In this document: piece by piece, positions 8,185 through 21,535 of the stretch | How positions within the stretch are numbered: the stretch's first letter is position 1 | Layout: each line of letters starts with the position of its first letter | DNA from: CAYRJD01 sp964424585 | GTDB lineage: Bacteria; Actinomycetota; Acidimicrobiia; Acidimicrobiales; Poriferisodalaceae | Length of the DNA: 64,000 nucleotides | Reading direction: 5' to 3' | Assembly: GCA_964424585.1 (NCBI GenBank) | Contig: CAYRJD010000010.1 | Span: 1-64,000 of the forward strand | Translations under genes and position numbers: made by a program | Notes under the pieces: generated by a model | Told to the model about the DNA's origin: nothing | Seen by the model: the letters and a program-made list of their open reading frames with translations, nothing else | Databases searched by the model: none

Positions 8185-8961
8185 CTATGCGCTAGCCGCC
8201 CGGACGATGCGGCCGAACTGCACCGCGTCGAGCGACGCGCCGCCGACCAGCGCGCCATCGACGTTGGGCTGCGCCAGCAGCTCAGCGGCGTTGACCGGCT
8301 TGACCGACCCGCCGTAGAGCACGCGCACCTGCTCCGCGGCACCACGCGACAGCTCACCCAGCGTGGCGCGCAGCGCAGCGCACATCGACTCGACGTCTTT
8401 CGGAGTGGCGGTGCGTCCGGTGCCTATCGCCCAGATCGGCTCGTACGCGACGACCACCGCCTCGCGCTGCGCGCGGGTGAGCCCGGCCAAGCTGGCTGCT
8501 AGCTGCGTCGTAACCACGTCTTCGGCGTCGCCAGCGGTGCGCACGTCGAGGCTCTCACCGACGCACACGATCGGCGTCATCTGCGCGGCGAACACCGCCT
8601 TCGCTTTCGCCGCGACCAACTCGTCGGTTTCGTTGGCTTCGGCCCGTCGCTCGGAGTGTCCGACGATGACGTAGGCGACGTCCAAGCTGGCGAGCATCGA
8701 CGGCGAGACCTCTCCGGTGTGCGCGCCGCTCGGCTCGGCGTGGCAGTTCTGCGCGCCCAGCTTGAACGCCAGCCGGTCGACGTCGATGACGGTTTGAAGC
8801 GACCGCAGAGCTGTGAACGGCGGGTGGATGGCGACCTCGACCGCGTCGTAGTCGTGGTTGGCCAGCTCGTAGCTGAGCTGCTGGGTGAGCGCAATGGCTT
8901 CCAGGTGGTTGAGGTTCATCTTCCAGTTGCCGGCGATGAGCGGCGTGCGGTTGGCGCTCAC
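8185..8961 (-). CDS. tpiA: Triosephosphate isomerase
   Basis: Interconverts dihydroxyacetone phosphate and glyceraldehyde 3-phosphate. The 258 residues have the catalytic Lys in NWKMN, the His in VGHSERR, the Glu in YEPIWAIGTG and the phosphate-binding loop in YGGSVKP. GTG at 8961 overlaps the pgk stop as GTGA, and GAGGAGGT lies 5 bases before it, so translation is well supported and probably coupled. It is the last gene of the gap-pgk-tpiA cluster; secG, which often follows tpiA in Actinobacteria, is not here. Confidence 0.96.
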   Translation of the reverse strand: MSANRTPLIAGNWKMNLNHLEAIALTQQLSYELANHDYDAVEVAIHPPFTALRSLQTVIDVDRLAFKLGAQNCHAEPSGAHTGEVSPSMLASLDVAYVIVGHSERRAEANETDELVAAKAKAVFAAQMTPIVCVGESLDVRTAGDAEDVVTTQLAASLAGLTRAQREAVVVAYEPIWAIGTGRTATPKDVESMCAALRATLGELSRGAAEQVRVLYGGSVKPVNAAELLAQPNVDGALVGGASLDAVQFGRIVRAASA

Positions 8962-10217
8962 TTGTGACCTCCTCGCAGCGCGGCGAGCCCGGGCAGGTCG
9001 CCGTGCTCTAGCAGCTCGAGGCTCGCTCCGCCGCCGGTCGAGACGAAGCTCATGTCGTGGTCGAGCTTGCACTGTCGAACCGCGGCGGCTGAGTCGCCGC
9101 CGCCCACGACGCTGAAGCAGCGCGAGTCGGCAATCGACTGGGCGAGAGCTTTGGTGCCAGCGGCGAACCGGTCGTCTTCGAACGCGCCCATCGGCCCGTT
9201 CCAAAACACCGTGCGAGCGTTCGCGATTGCTTCGTCGAACGCGATGGCGGAAGCTGGGCCGATGTCCATCGCGCGCATGTTGTCACCGAGGCGCGACACG
9301 CCCTGTCGAAACTGGCCGTCCGCCGCGAGCACCGCGAAGTCGGTCGGCAAGGAGATGTTGTCGGTGCTCGCCAGCAGGTCGCGGCACGCGTCGATGTGGC
9401 TGGGCTCGACCAGCGAGTCGCCCACCGCTACGCCTCGCGCGGCGAGAAACGTAAAGCACATCGCTCCGCCAATGAGCACCTGGTCGGCGAGCTGCGCGAG
9501 CGCGGCCACCACGCCCAGCTTGTCGCTCACCTTCGCGCCGCCCAGCACGGCTACGAAGGGTCGCTTGGGGTTGTCGCGCAGAGCCGTCAGCGCTTCGACC
9601 TCGAGTTGAACCAGCCTGCCGGCGGCGCACGGCAGGCGCGCGGGCGGGCCGACGATCGAGGCGTGCGCGCGGTGGCTCGCGCCGAACGCGTCGTTGACGT
9701 ACGCGTCGAACGGCTGGCGAGCGTGCCCGCTGGCGAGCTGCTCGCCCACGTAGCTCAGCTCGTCGCCGAGCAGCTGGTCGACGAAGCTGGGGTCGTTCGC
9801 CGTCTCGCCGGGGTTGAACCGCAAGTTTTCGAGCACTGCGACGGGCGGCGTCTCACACGTCGCTCCACCCGGTGGCTGGGGCGACAGCTGCTTGCGGAGG
9901 CGTTCACGCAGCAGGGCCGCCACGGGCGCGAGCGAGTAGCGCTCGTCAGGCTCGCCGTTTGGCCCGCTCTTCGGTCGGCCCAGGTGCGAACACACGGTCA
10001 CGTGCGCGCCGCGCTCGACCAGCCAGATGATCGTCGGCAGCGACGCGGTCACGCGCAGGTCGTCCGCGACCGTCACCGAAGCGGCACCAGAGCCATCCGC
10101 GCGCTCTTCACTGAGGGCGAGCGGCACGTTCAAGTCGCTGCGCAGCAGCACCCGCTTGCCTGCCAGCCCGCCGAGGCGCGCCTCTAGGTCTTCGAGCGTC
10201 GGCAGGTCAGCAGCCAC
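8958..10217 (-). CDS. pgk: Phosphoglycerate kinase
   Basis: Transfers phosphate from 1,3-bisphosphoglycerate to ADP. The 419 residues span both lobes: LLRSDLNVPL, SHLGRPK, ENLRFNPGE, the VLGGAKVSDK hinge, and the C-terminal nucleotide site WNGPMGAFE and VVGGGDSAAA. There is some extra sequence after LNVPL and near residue 110 compared with common forms. The GTG at 10217 lies inside the last codons of gap (11-base overlap), consistent with a tightly packed operon. Confidence 0.96.
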   Translation of the reverse strand: MAADLPTLEDLEARLGGLAGKRVLLRSDLNVPLALSEERADGSGAASVTVADDLRVTASLPTIIWLVERGAHVTVCSHLGRPKSGPNGEPDERYSLAPVAALLRERLRKQLSPQPPGGATCETPPVAVLENLRFNPGETANDPSFVDQLLGDELSYVGEQLASGHARQPFDAYVNDAFGASHRAHASIVGPPARLPCAAGRLVQLEVEALTALRDNPKRPFVAVLGGAKVSDKLGVVAALAQLADQVLIGGAMCFTFLAARGVAVGDSLVEPSHIDACRDLLASTDNISLPTDFAVLAADGQFRQGVSRLGDNMRAMDIGPASAIAFDEAIANARTVFWNGPMGAFEDDRFAAGTKALAQSIADSRCFSVVGGGDSAAAVRQCKLDHDMSFVSTGGGASLELLEHGDLPGLAALRGGHK

Positions 10218-11211
10218 AGGTGACCATCACCAAGTCGACCAGGCGGTTCGAGTAGCCCCACTCGTTGTCGTACCAGCCGCTCACCTTGGCGAGGTTGCCC
10301 AGCACCATCGTGAGGCCCGAGTCGAACACGCAGCTGGCGGGGTTGCCGACGATGTCGGTGCTGACGAGCGGCGCGTCGGAGTACTCGAGCACTCGCGCCA
10401 GCGGGCCCGAGCTGGCGGCCGCGAGGTACGCGGCGTTGATTTCATCGACGCTCGGCTCGCTGGCGAGCACCGCGGTGAAGTCGGTGATCGACCCGTCTGG
10501 CACCGGCACGCGCAGCGCGGTGCCGTCGAGCTTGCCGTCCATCGCTTGTAGCACCAGCCCCGTCGCGCGAGCCGCGCCGGTAGAGGTCGGCACGATGTTG
10601 ATGGCCGCCGCTCGGGCGCGCCGCAGGTCTGAGTGCGGCCCGTCGACGAGCGACTGGTCGCCGGTGTAGGCGTGCACGGTCGTCATCAGCCCGCGCTCGA
10701 CGCCGAACGCGGCATCCAGCACCGCCACCATCGGCACGAAGCAGTTGGTGGTGCAGCTGGCGTTCGACACGACCTTGTGCGCGGCCGCGTCAAACGTGTC
10801 GTCGTTGACGCCGACGACGAACGTGGCGTCAGCGCCCTTGGCTGGCGCCGAGACGATCACCAGCGGTGCGCCGGCGTCGAGGTGCGCGGCGGCTCCGTCT
10901 CGCGACGTGAAGATGCCCGTCGACTCAACGACGACGTCGACGCCGAGATCGCCCCAGCGCAGCGCTGCAGGGTCGCGCTCTGAACGCACGAGAATCGTTT
11001 CGTCGCCGACGACGATGTTGTCGCCATCGGCCGCGACCGGCTCGCCCAGGTTGGGCAGCACCGAGTCGTGCGCCAGCAGGTGCGCCATCGTGGCGACGTC
11101 GCCCAGGTCGTTGACGGCTACGACGTCTAGGTCGGCGCCGCTCAGCTTGGCGGCTCGGTAGAAGTTGCGGCCGATGCGGCCGAATCCGTTGATGCCCACG
11201 CGAACGGTCAC
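10207..11211 (-). CDS. gap: Glyceraldehyde-3-phosphate dehydrogenase
   Basis: NAD-dependent glycolytic dehydrogenase of 334 residues. It starts with the Rossmann motif INGFGRIGR, has the catalytic ASCTTNC, the His of HAYTGDQ, and ends with WYDNEWGYSNR. The GTG at 11211 is preceded by AAGGAG at about 7 bases, a strong site. The last residues (VTCGC) run past the usual end of the family and overlap pgk. It follows rapZ by 59 bases. The yvcK and whiA genes that sit between rapZ and gap in many Actinobacteria are absent. Confidence 0.96.
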   Translation of the reverse strand: MTVRVGINGFGRIGRNFYRAAKLSGADLDVVAVNDLGDVATMAHLLAHDSVLPNLGEPVAADGDNIVVGDETILVRSERDPAALRWGDLGVDVVVESTGIFTSRDGAAAHLDAGAPLVIVSAPAKGADATFVVGVNDDTFDAAAHKVVSNASCTTNCFVPMVAVLDAAFGVERGLMTTVHAYTGDQSLVDGPHSDLRRARAAAINIVPTSTGAARATGLVLQAMDGKLDGTALRVPVPDGSITDFTAVLASEPSVDEINAAYLAAASSGPLARVLEYSDAPLVSTDIVGNPASCVFDSGLTMVLGNLAKVSGWYDNEWGYSNRLVDLVMVTCGC

Positions 11212-11270
11212 GTGTGACTCCTTTTTGTTGGTGGTTGCTTGGTGGAGCGTGCTTGATGGAGGGTGCGTTG

Positions 11271-12134
11271 CTAGTGGAGGTCGCGGTGGCGAACGGCGGG
11301 CGCGTAGCCCAGCTCGCCCATCTGCGTCGCGATGCCTTGAGCGACGGCAACGCTGCGATGCCGCCCGCCGGTGCAGCCGAACGCGATGGTGAGGTACGCG
11401 CGTCCTTCGCGCTCGTACGCCGGCAGCAGGTTCGCGAGCATGGACGTGAGGTCGTCCATGAACTGGCGTGCGGGCGGCTCAGCCAGCACGTAGTCGGCGA
11501 CGCTGGCATCTTCGCCGGTGCGGGGTCGTAGCTCGGCGACCCAGTGCGGGTTGGGCAGAAAGCGGCAATCGAACACCAGGTCGGCATCGCGAGGGACGCC
11601 GTGTTTGTAGCCGAACGACATCACCGCGGTGCGCATTTGCGACGCGCAGTCGGTGGGGCCCAGCGCCTCGGTCACCCGCGCCCGCAGCTCGTGCGGGTTC
11701 AGGTCGCCGGTGTCGATGACGAGGTCGGCTTCGCTGCGAACGTCTTCGAGCAACGAGCGCTCGCGCTCGATGGCGTCGAGCAGCGGCTCGTCTTCGGTGC
11801 CCTGCAGCGGGTGGCGGCGTTTGGTGTCGTCGAACCGCAGCAGCAGCGCGTCGGTGGGCGCGTCGAGGAACAGCACCCGCAGGCGAGCCGACACGTCTCT
11901 CATGCGCGCGAAGGTGGGCAGCAGGTCTTCGTAGTAGCCGCGGCTGCCCGCGACCAGCGCGAGACGCTGCGGGCCGGAGTTTTCTGTCGCCATCACCTGC
12001 GCGACCGCGCCGACCAGCCCGGGTGGGAGGTTGTCGATGACGAGCCAGCCCAGGTCTTCGAGCGCGTTGGCGGCGGTGCTGCGCCCCGCGCCAGACAGGC
12101 CTGCAACGACCACGTATTCCGGCGGCGAAGGCAC
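11271..12134 (-). CDS. rapZ: RapZ-family RNase adapter/nucleotide-binding protein
   Basis: YvcJ/RapZ family, 287 residues from the GTG at 12134. The P-loop is GLSGAGRST, with Arg in place of the usual Lys as is common in this family; later blocks are FLDAPTDALLLRF, RRHPL, FDCRFLPNPHW and the C-terminal GCTGGRHRS. In Enterobacteria RapZ guides RNase E cleavage of the GlmZ sRNA; in Actinobacteria the role is not settled. The start is set by TAGCCT (12147-12142) ending 7 bases upstream; longer readings would run into uvrC. It lies between uvrC and gap. Confidence 0.92.
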   Translation of the reverse strand: MPSPPEYVVVAGLSGAGRSTAANALEDLGWLVIDNLPPGLVGAVAQVMATENSGPQRLALVAGSRGYYEDLLPTFARMRDVSARLRVLFLDAPTDALLLRFDDTKRRHPLQGTEDEPLLDAIERERSLLEDVRSEADLVIDTGDLNPHELRARVTEALGPTDCASQMRTAVMSFGYKHGVPRDADLVFDCRFLPNPHWVAELRPRTGEDASVADYVLAEPPARQFMDDLTSMLANLLPAYEREGRAYLTIAFGCTGGRHRSVAVAQGIATQMGELGYAPAVRHRDLH

Positions 12135-12141
12135 CGATGTC

Positions 12142-12147
12142 AGGCTA
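12142..12147 (-). promoter_or_regulatory. -10 box of rapZ (leaderless)
   Basis: TAGCCT on the minus strand, 7 bases before the rapZ GTG. Its first three bases (TAG) are the uvrC stop codon, so the promoter is embedded in the end of uvrC. Confidence 0.5.
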
Positions 12148-14087
12148 ACTCTGGGGCGCCGGGCGGCAGGTCGACTCGTCGTCGGACGCGCCGAGGTCGC
12201 GCTTCGCCTGCGCCAACGCCTCTTCGCCATGCAGCTTCGCGTAGAGCGCGTCGGCGACAGGTTCGGGCAGCCAGGTGAGCGCGGCGAGCTGGTCGTGCGT
12301 CGCGGCCTTGATCGCGCCGACGCCGCCGAAGTGCGCCAGCAGCCGTTTGCGTCGAGTGGGGCCCAGCCCGGCTACGTCGTCGAGCGCGCCGCTACGCAGA
12401 CGCTTCGCCCGGCGCTCTCGGTGGAACCGCACGGCGAACCGGTGGCTCTCGTCGCGCAGACGCTGCAGCAGGTAGAGCGCTTCGGACTGCCGCGGCAGCA
12501 GCAGCGGCTCGCTGCGGCCGGGGCGGAACACCTCTTCGAGCTGCTTCGCGATGGCGGCGGTTTCGATCTGGCCTTCCAGCCCGGCGCTGCGCACCGCGTC
12601 GATGGCGACGGCGAGCTGCCCCTTGCCGCCGTCGACCAGCAGCAGCTGAGGCGGGTACGAAAACTTGCCCTGCTCGCTCGACTGCAGCTCGCGCTCGCGC
12701 AGGTAGTTGCTGAGCCTGCGAGACAGCACCTCCGCCATCGCGGCGTAGTCGTCGTTGCCGGCGACGTCGCGGATCGCAAAGCGCCGGTAGTCGCTCTTGC
12801 GCGGCAGCGCGTCTTCAAACACGACCATCGAGCCGACGTAGTCGGAGCCCTGCAGGTGGCTCATGTCGTAGCACTCGATGCGCAGCGGCGGCTGACGCAG
12901 ACCCAGGTGCTCGGCAAGCTCGTTCAGCGCACGCGCCCGAGAGTTGTGGTCGCTGCCTCGCTTCAGCCGGTGGCGCATCAGCTTGTCGGCTGCGTTTGTC
13001 GTGGCGGTCTTCATGAGCGCCCGCTTCGCCCCGCGCTGGGGAACGCGGATCTCGACGTTCGTGCCCCGGCGTTCGCTGAGCCAGCTAGCCGACGCGTCGA
13101 GCGTGGCGGTGTGCTCGGGCACGAACACGCTGGCCGGCAGACCGAGCGGCGGGTCGTCGACGTAGACCTCGGTGATCACTCGCTCGACGATCTCCACCTG
13201 GCTGAGCGGCTCGGCCTTGTCGACGATCATGCCGCGCTGGCCGGTCACCCTTCCCCGCCGCACGAACAGCACGCTCACCGCGGCTTCCAGTTCGTCGTCG
13301 GACACGCCGATCACGTCGAAGTTCTCGTTCTTCGCGCCGGCGACTTGCTGGGTTTCGATGGCCCGCTCGACGCTGCCGAGGCGGTCTCTGATGCGCGCGG
13401 CTAGCTCGAACTCTTGGGCTGACGCGGCGTTGGCCATGCGCTGGTTCAGCTCGGCGACGACCTCGTCGGTGTCGCCTTCCAAGAACCGCACGAGCCGTTT
13501 GACGATGGCGGCGTAGTCGTCGGCCGACACCTCGCCCACGCAGGGGCCAGCGCACTGCTCGATGTGAAACAGCAAGCACGGCCGACCCAGGCGTTCGTGC
13601 TCTTTGAACTTTGAGTCGCTGCACGTGCGAACGGGAAACGTGCGCAGCAGCAGGTCGAGCGTCTGGCGGATCGCGTGGGCGTGCCCGTAGGGGCCGAAGT
13701 AGCGGTTGCCTCGGCGACGCTTGCCGCGGGTGACCGTGGCCCGCGGCCAAGTGTCTTTCGTAGTGACCGCCAAGAACGGGTAGCTCTTGTCGTCGCGCAG
13801 CTTGACGTTGAACCGCGGGCGATGTGTTTGGATGAGGCTGTACTCGACCATCAGCGCTTCGACCTCGGTGGCGACCTGCACCCACTCGACGCTCTTCGCG
13901 GTGGCGACCATCTGCGCGATGCGCGGGTGCAGGCTGCGGGGTGCGCCGAAGTAGCTGTTGATGCGGCTGCGGAGGTTCTTCGCCTTGCCGACGTAGATGA
14001 TGCGACCGTCGCCGTCTAGAAACTGGTAGCTGCCCGGCGTGTCAGGAATTGCTTCCACCGGGCGAGCCGGGTGCCGAGCGTTCTCGC

Positions 14088-14091
<4 letters not shown>
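12145..14091 (-). CDS. uvrC: UvrABC excinuclease subunit C
   Basis: Makes both incisions during nucleotide excision repair. The 648 residues contain the GIY-YIG nuclease domain (GSYQFLDGDGRIIYVGKAKNLR, here given as its key residues G-S-Y and I-Y-V-G), the UVR motif EFELAARIRDRL for UvrB contact (about 210-225), the RNase H-like C-terminal nuclease (ECYDMSHLQG, LLLVDGGKGQ) and terminal helix-hairpin-helix repeats (DVAGLGPTRRKRLLAHFG). The GTG at 14091 overlaps the uvrA stop as GTGA. The uvrA-uvrC pair is therefore probably translated together, with uvrB two genes upstream. Confidence 0.96.
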
Positions 14092-17006
<2,915 letters not shown>

Positions 17007-17015
17007 CGGCTGCCG

Positions 17016-17021
17016 ATGCTA
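17016..17021 (-). promoter_or_regulatory. -10 box of uvrA (leaderless)
   Basis: TAGCAT on the minus strand, 9 bases before the uvrA ATG. It lies in the 81-base gap between mscR and uvrA. Confidence 0.45.
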
Positions 17022-17087
17022 GGGCTGACGGCAGCCGCCGACCGGAAACTCCCGCGCCATCGGCGAGCGCGTCTGCTAGGGCAGCGC

Positions 17088-18188
17088 CTACAGGACGACG
17101 ACCGAGCGCAGCACCTCCCCGCGCTCCATTTTGGCGAACGCCTCTTCGACGTCGTCGATGCCGATGCGCTCGCTCACGAACCCGTCGAGCGGCAGGCGAC
17201 CTTGTGAGTAGAGGTCGAGCAGCATCGGGAAATCGCGGGTGGGCAGGCAGTCGCCGTACCACGAGCTGCGCAGCGTGCCGCCGCGGCCGAACACGTCGAT
17301 GAGCGGCAGCTCGAGCTTCATCTGCGGATTCGGCACGCCGACGAGCACGACGGTGCCCGCCAGGTCGCGGGCGTAGAACGCCTGGTGGTAGGTGTCGGGC
17401 GCGCCGACCGCATCGATGGCGACGTCGACGCCGTTGCCGTCGGTGAGATCGCGCACGGCCTCGACGACCTCGTCGTTGCTCATGTGAGATGAGTTGATGG
17501 TGTGCGTCGCGCCGAACTGTTGAGCCCAGGCGAGCTTGCGGTCGTCCAAGTCGATGCCGATGATCGTGTGCGCGCCCGCGAGCTGCGCTCCGGCGATGGC
17601 GGCGTCGCCCACTCCCCCGCAGCCGAACACAGCGACGCTGTCGCCTCGGCTGACGTTGCCGGTGTTGAGCGCGGCGCCGAGCCCAGCCATCACGCCGCAG
17701 CCGATGAGGCCCGCTACGTCCGCGCCGATGCCGCTCGGCACCTTCGTCGCCTGACCGGCCGCGACCAGCGTCTTGCGCGCGAACGCGCCGATGCCCAGCG
17801 CAGGCGACAGCGCTTGTGTGCTGCCGCCAGCAAGCGTCATCTTCTGGCTGGCGTTGTGCGTGGCGAAGCAGTACCAGGGACGGCCTCGCAGGCACGACCG
17901 GCAGTTGCCGCAAACCGCGCGCCAGTTCAACACGACGAAGTCGCCCTCGGCTACCTCGGTCACCCCAGCGCCGACGGCGCTCACCGTGCCGGCTGCCTCG
18001 TGGCCCAGCAGGAACGGAAAGTCGTCGTTGATCGCGCCCTCGCGGTAGTGAAGGTCGGTGTGGCAAACCCCGCAGGCGGCGACGTCGACGACGACCTCGC
18101 CGGGCCCCGGGTCGGGCACCGTGATGGCTTCAACCGTCACGGGTTCGCCTTTGGCTCGGGCGACGACGCCCGCTACTTCGTGTGGCAC
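17088..18188 (-). CDS. mscR: S-(hydroxymethyl)mycothiol dehydrogenase
   Basis: Class III-type zinc dehydrogenase that oxidises the formaldehyde-mycothiol adduct (and reduces nitrosomycothiol). The 366 residues show the close family pattern: VAGVVARAKGEPV, ACGVCHTDLHYREG, LLGHEAAG, LNWRAVCGNCRSC with RPWYCF, and the NAD-binding GCGGVGDAA. The NWRAVCG and QKMTL blocks are what distinguish this subfamily from other zinc dehydrogenases. The GTG at 18188 is preceded by GGAGG at 8 bases; a longer reading would overlap the end of uvrB. It lies between uvrB and uvrA, 31 bases after uvrB, so formaldehyde detoxification may be co-expressed with DNA repair. Its presence implies a mycothiol-producing actinobacterium. 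Confidence 0.9.
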   Translation of the reverse strand: MPHEVAGVVARAKGEPVTVEAITVPDPGPGEVVVDVAACGVCHTDLHYREGAINDDFPFLLGHEAAGTVSAVGAGVTEVAEGDFVVLNWRAVCGNCRSCLRGRPWYCFATHNASQKMTLAGGSTQALSPALGIGAFARKTLVAAGQATKVPSGIGADVAGLIGCGVMAGLGAALNTGNVSRGDSVAVFGCGGVGDAAIAGAQLAGAHTIIGIDLDDRKLAWAQQFGATHTINSSHMSNDEVVEAVRDLTDGNGVDVAIDAVGAPDTYHQAFYARDLAGTVVLVGVPNPQMKLELPLIDVFGRGGTLRSSWYGDCLPTRDFPMLLDLYSQGRLPLDGFVSERIGIDDVEEAFAKMERGEVLRSVVVL

Positions 18189-18219
18189 TTGGGTGACCTC
18201 CGGGTTTGCGTTGGCGGAC

Positions 18220-20304
<2,085 letters not shown>

Positions 20305-20310
20305 GCCGTC

Positions 20311-20316
20311 AAGCTA
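20311..20316 (-). promoter_or_regulatory. -10 box of uvrB (leaderless)
   Basis: TAGCTT on the minus strand, 6 bases before the uvrB GTG. I see no LexA-like palindrome around it by eye. Confidence 0.5.
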
Positions 20317-20404
20317 CGCGCGCCGGACGCACGGCGAAGCGTCTTGACTGCGCCTAGCTATAGTGCCGCGCCCTCCCCGCCAACCTCACGGAGACGACCC
20401 CGCC

Positions 20405-20899
20405 ATGGCAAACGACATCGACGAAGTAGAAGGCCCTGCCGACGACGAGCTCGACGACGAACTCGAAGCTGCTGGCCTGTCGATCACCGACATAGAGGCC
20501 CACACCGATTTAGATGCCGACCTCGACGACGACCTCGACGATGACCTCGACGATGACCTCGAAGACGACGAAGACGAAGACGACGAGCCCGCCAAGAAAC
20601 CTGCAAGCTCTCGCAAGAAAAAGTCAGCAACCGACGAAGACGAAGACGACGAAGACGTCGACGAGGTAGAAGACGACCTAGACAAGATTCTCGACGAGCG
20701 GCTCCGCCCCGACCGAGACGACGCCGAGGAGGAAGACGACGACGAAGACGATTCGGGCGGTGCCACGGTGCTCGCGAGTGCGACCGACGAGAAGGTCATT
20801 CTCTGTCAGGAGTGCTTCACCTCGGTGCGCTCGTCGCAGCTCGACATGCGCGGCGGCGAGCCTGCCTGCCCCAACTGCGGACTAGCCATCACGGCGTAG
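20405..20899 (+). CDS. Acidic protein with C-terminal zinc ribbon
   Basis: A 164-residue protein whose first 125 residues are dominated by Asp and Glu, with a short basic patch (KKPASSRKKKSA, about residues 62-73). The C-terminal 35 residues form a zinc ribbon with CQEC and CPNC pairs. The layout recalls actinobacterial acidic zinc-ribbon proteins such as DUF4193, but I cannot place it in a family. An RNA polymerase or ribosome-associated role is only a guess from the acidic tail plus ribbon. ATG at 20405 is chosen over an upstream GTG because the acidic protein begins cleanly there; TATAGT at 20359-20364 is a possible -10 box. It ends overlapping coaE tail to tail by 18 bases. Confidence 0.75.
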   Translation: MANDIDEVEGPADDELDDELEAAGLSITDIEAHTDLDADLDDDLDDDLDDDLEDDEDEDDEPAKKPASSRKKKSATDEDEDDEDVDEVEDDLDKILDERLRPDRDDAEEEDDDEDDSGGATVLASATDEKVILCQECFTSVRSSQLDMRGGEPACPNCGLAITA

Positions 20900-21535
20900 C
20901 CGCTCGGCCCACTCCCACGCTCGGACGATTTCGGCTTCCAACGCGCACCGGTCGCCCGAGTTGTCGATGACCAAGTCGGCGAGCGAACGGCGCTGGGCGC
21001 GGCTCACCTGCGCAGCGACCCGCGCAGCCGCGTCGGTTCGCGTGAAGCCTCGCTGCGCGACGAGACGCTCAACTGCGAGCTCGGGCGGCGTGTCGACGAC
21101 GAGCACCCCCTGAATGCCGTATGGCGGGGTCTCGTTTCGCAGCAATCCTTCGACCAGCAGCGGAATGTCGAGCACGACGACTCTGCCACCATCGGCGTGA
21201 GCGGCCAGCCGCGCCTCTATCTCGGCTCTGACCGCCGGATGAACGATGGCGTTGAGGGCGCGCAGCGCGTCGGCCGCGGCCGACTTGGCGTCTGCCGACG
21301 CATCGGCCGAGGCGAACACGATGCGTGCGACCGCGGCTCGGTCGAGCGAGCCGTCTGGCTTGCGTATTTCGCTGCCGAAACGCTCGACCATCTCTGTGAG
21401 CACCGGCTGGCCGGGTTGTTGCAGCTCGTGCGCGATCGCGTCGGCGTCGATGATGACGGCACCACGGTTCGCGAAGCCAGCTGCGACGGTGCTCTTGCCG
21501 CTGCCGATGCCGCCCGTGAGGCCGATAGCGATCAG
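20882..21535 (-). CDS. coaE: Dephospho-CoA kinase
   Basis: Last step of coenzyme A synthesis. The P-loop is GLTGGIGSGKST, followed by IDADAIAHEL, the HP of IVHPAVR, and VLDIPLLVE. With the P-loop included the protein has 217 residues, normal for CoaE. There is no ATG or GTG before the P-loop in this frame close to the gene; a CTG at 21535 overlaps the rpsA stop as CTGA, copying the ATGA/GTGA overlaps used elsewhere, so I take CTG as the start. Starting at the first ATG or GTG inside would remove the P-loop. It follows rpsA in a polA-rpsA-coaE run. Confidence 0.85.
   Translation of the reverse strand: MIAIGLTGGIGSGKSTVAAGFANRGAVIIDADAIAHELQQPGQPVLTEMVERFGSEIRKPDGSLDRAAVARIVFASADASADAKSAAADALRALNAIVHPAVRAEIEARLAAHADGGRVVVLDIPLLVEGLLRNETPPYGIQGVLVVDTPPELAVERLVAQRGFTRTDAAARVAAQVSRAQRRSLADLVIDNSGDRCALEAEIVRAWEWAERLRRDG

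Noticed and set aside
20500..20760. Repetitive GAC/GAA tracts as a CRISPR or satellite repeat
   Set aside because: They are irregular and simply encode the Asp/Glu-rich part of an acidic protein.
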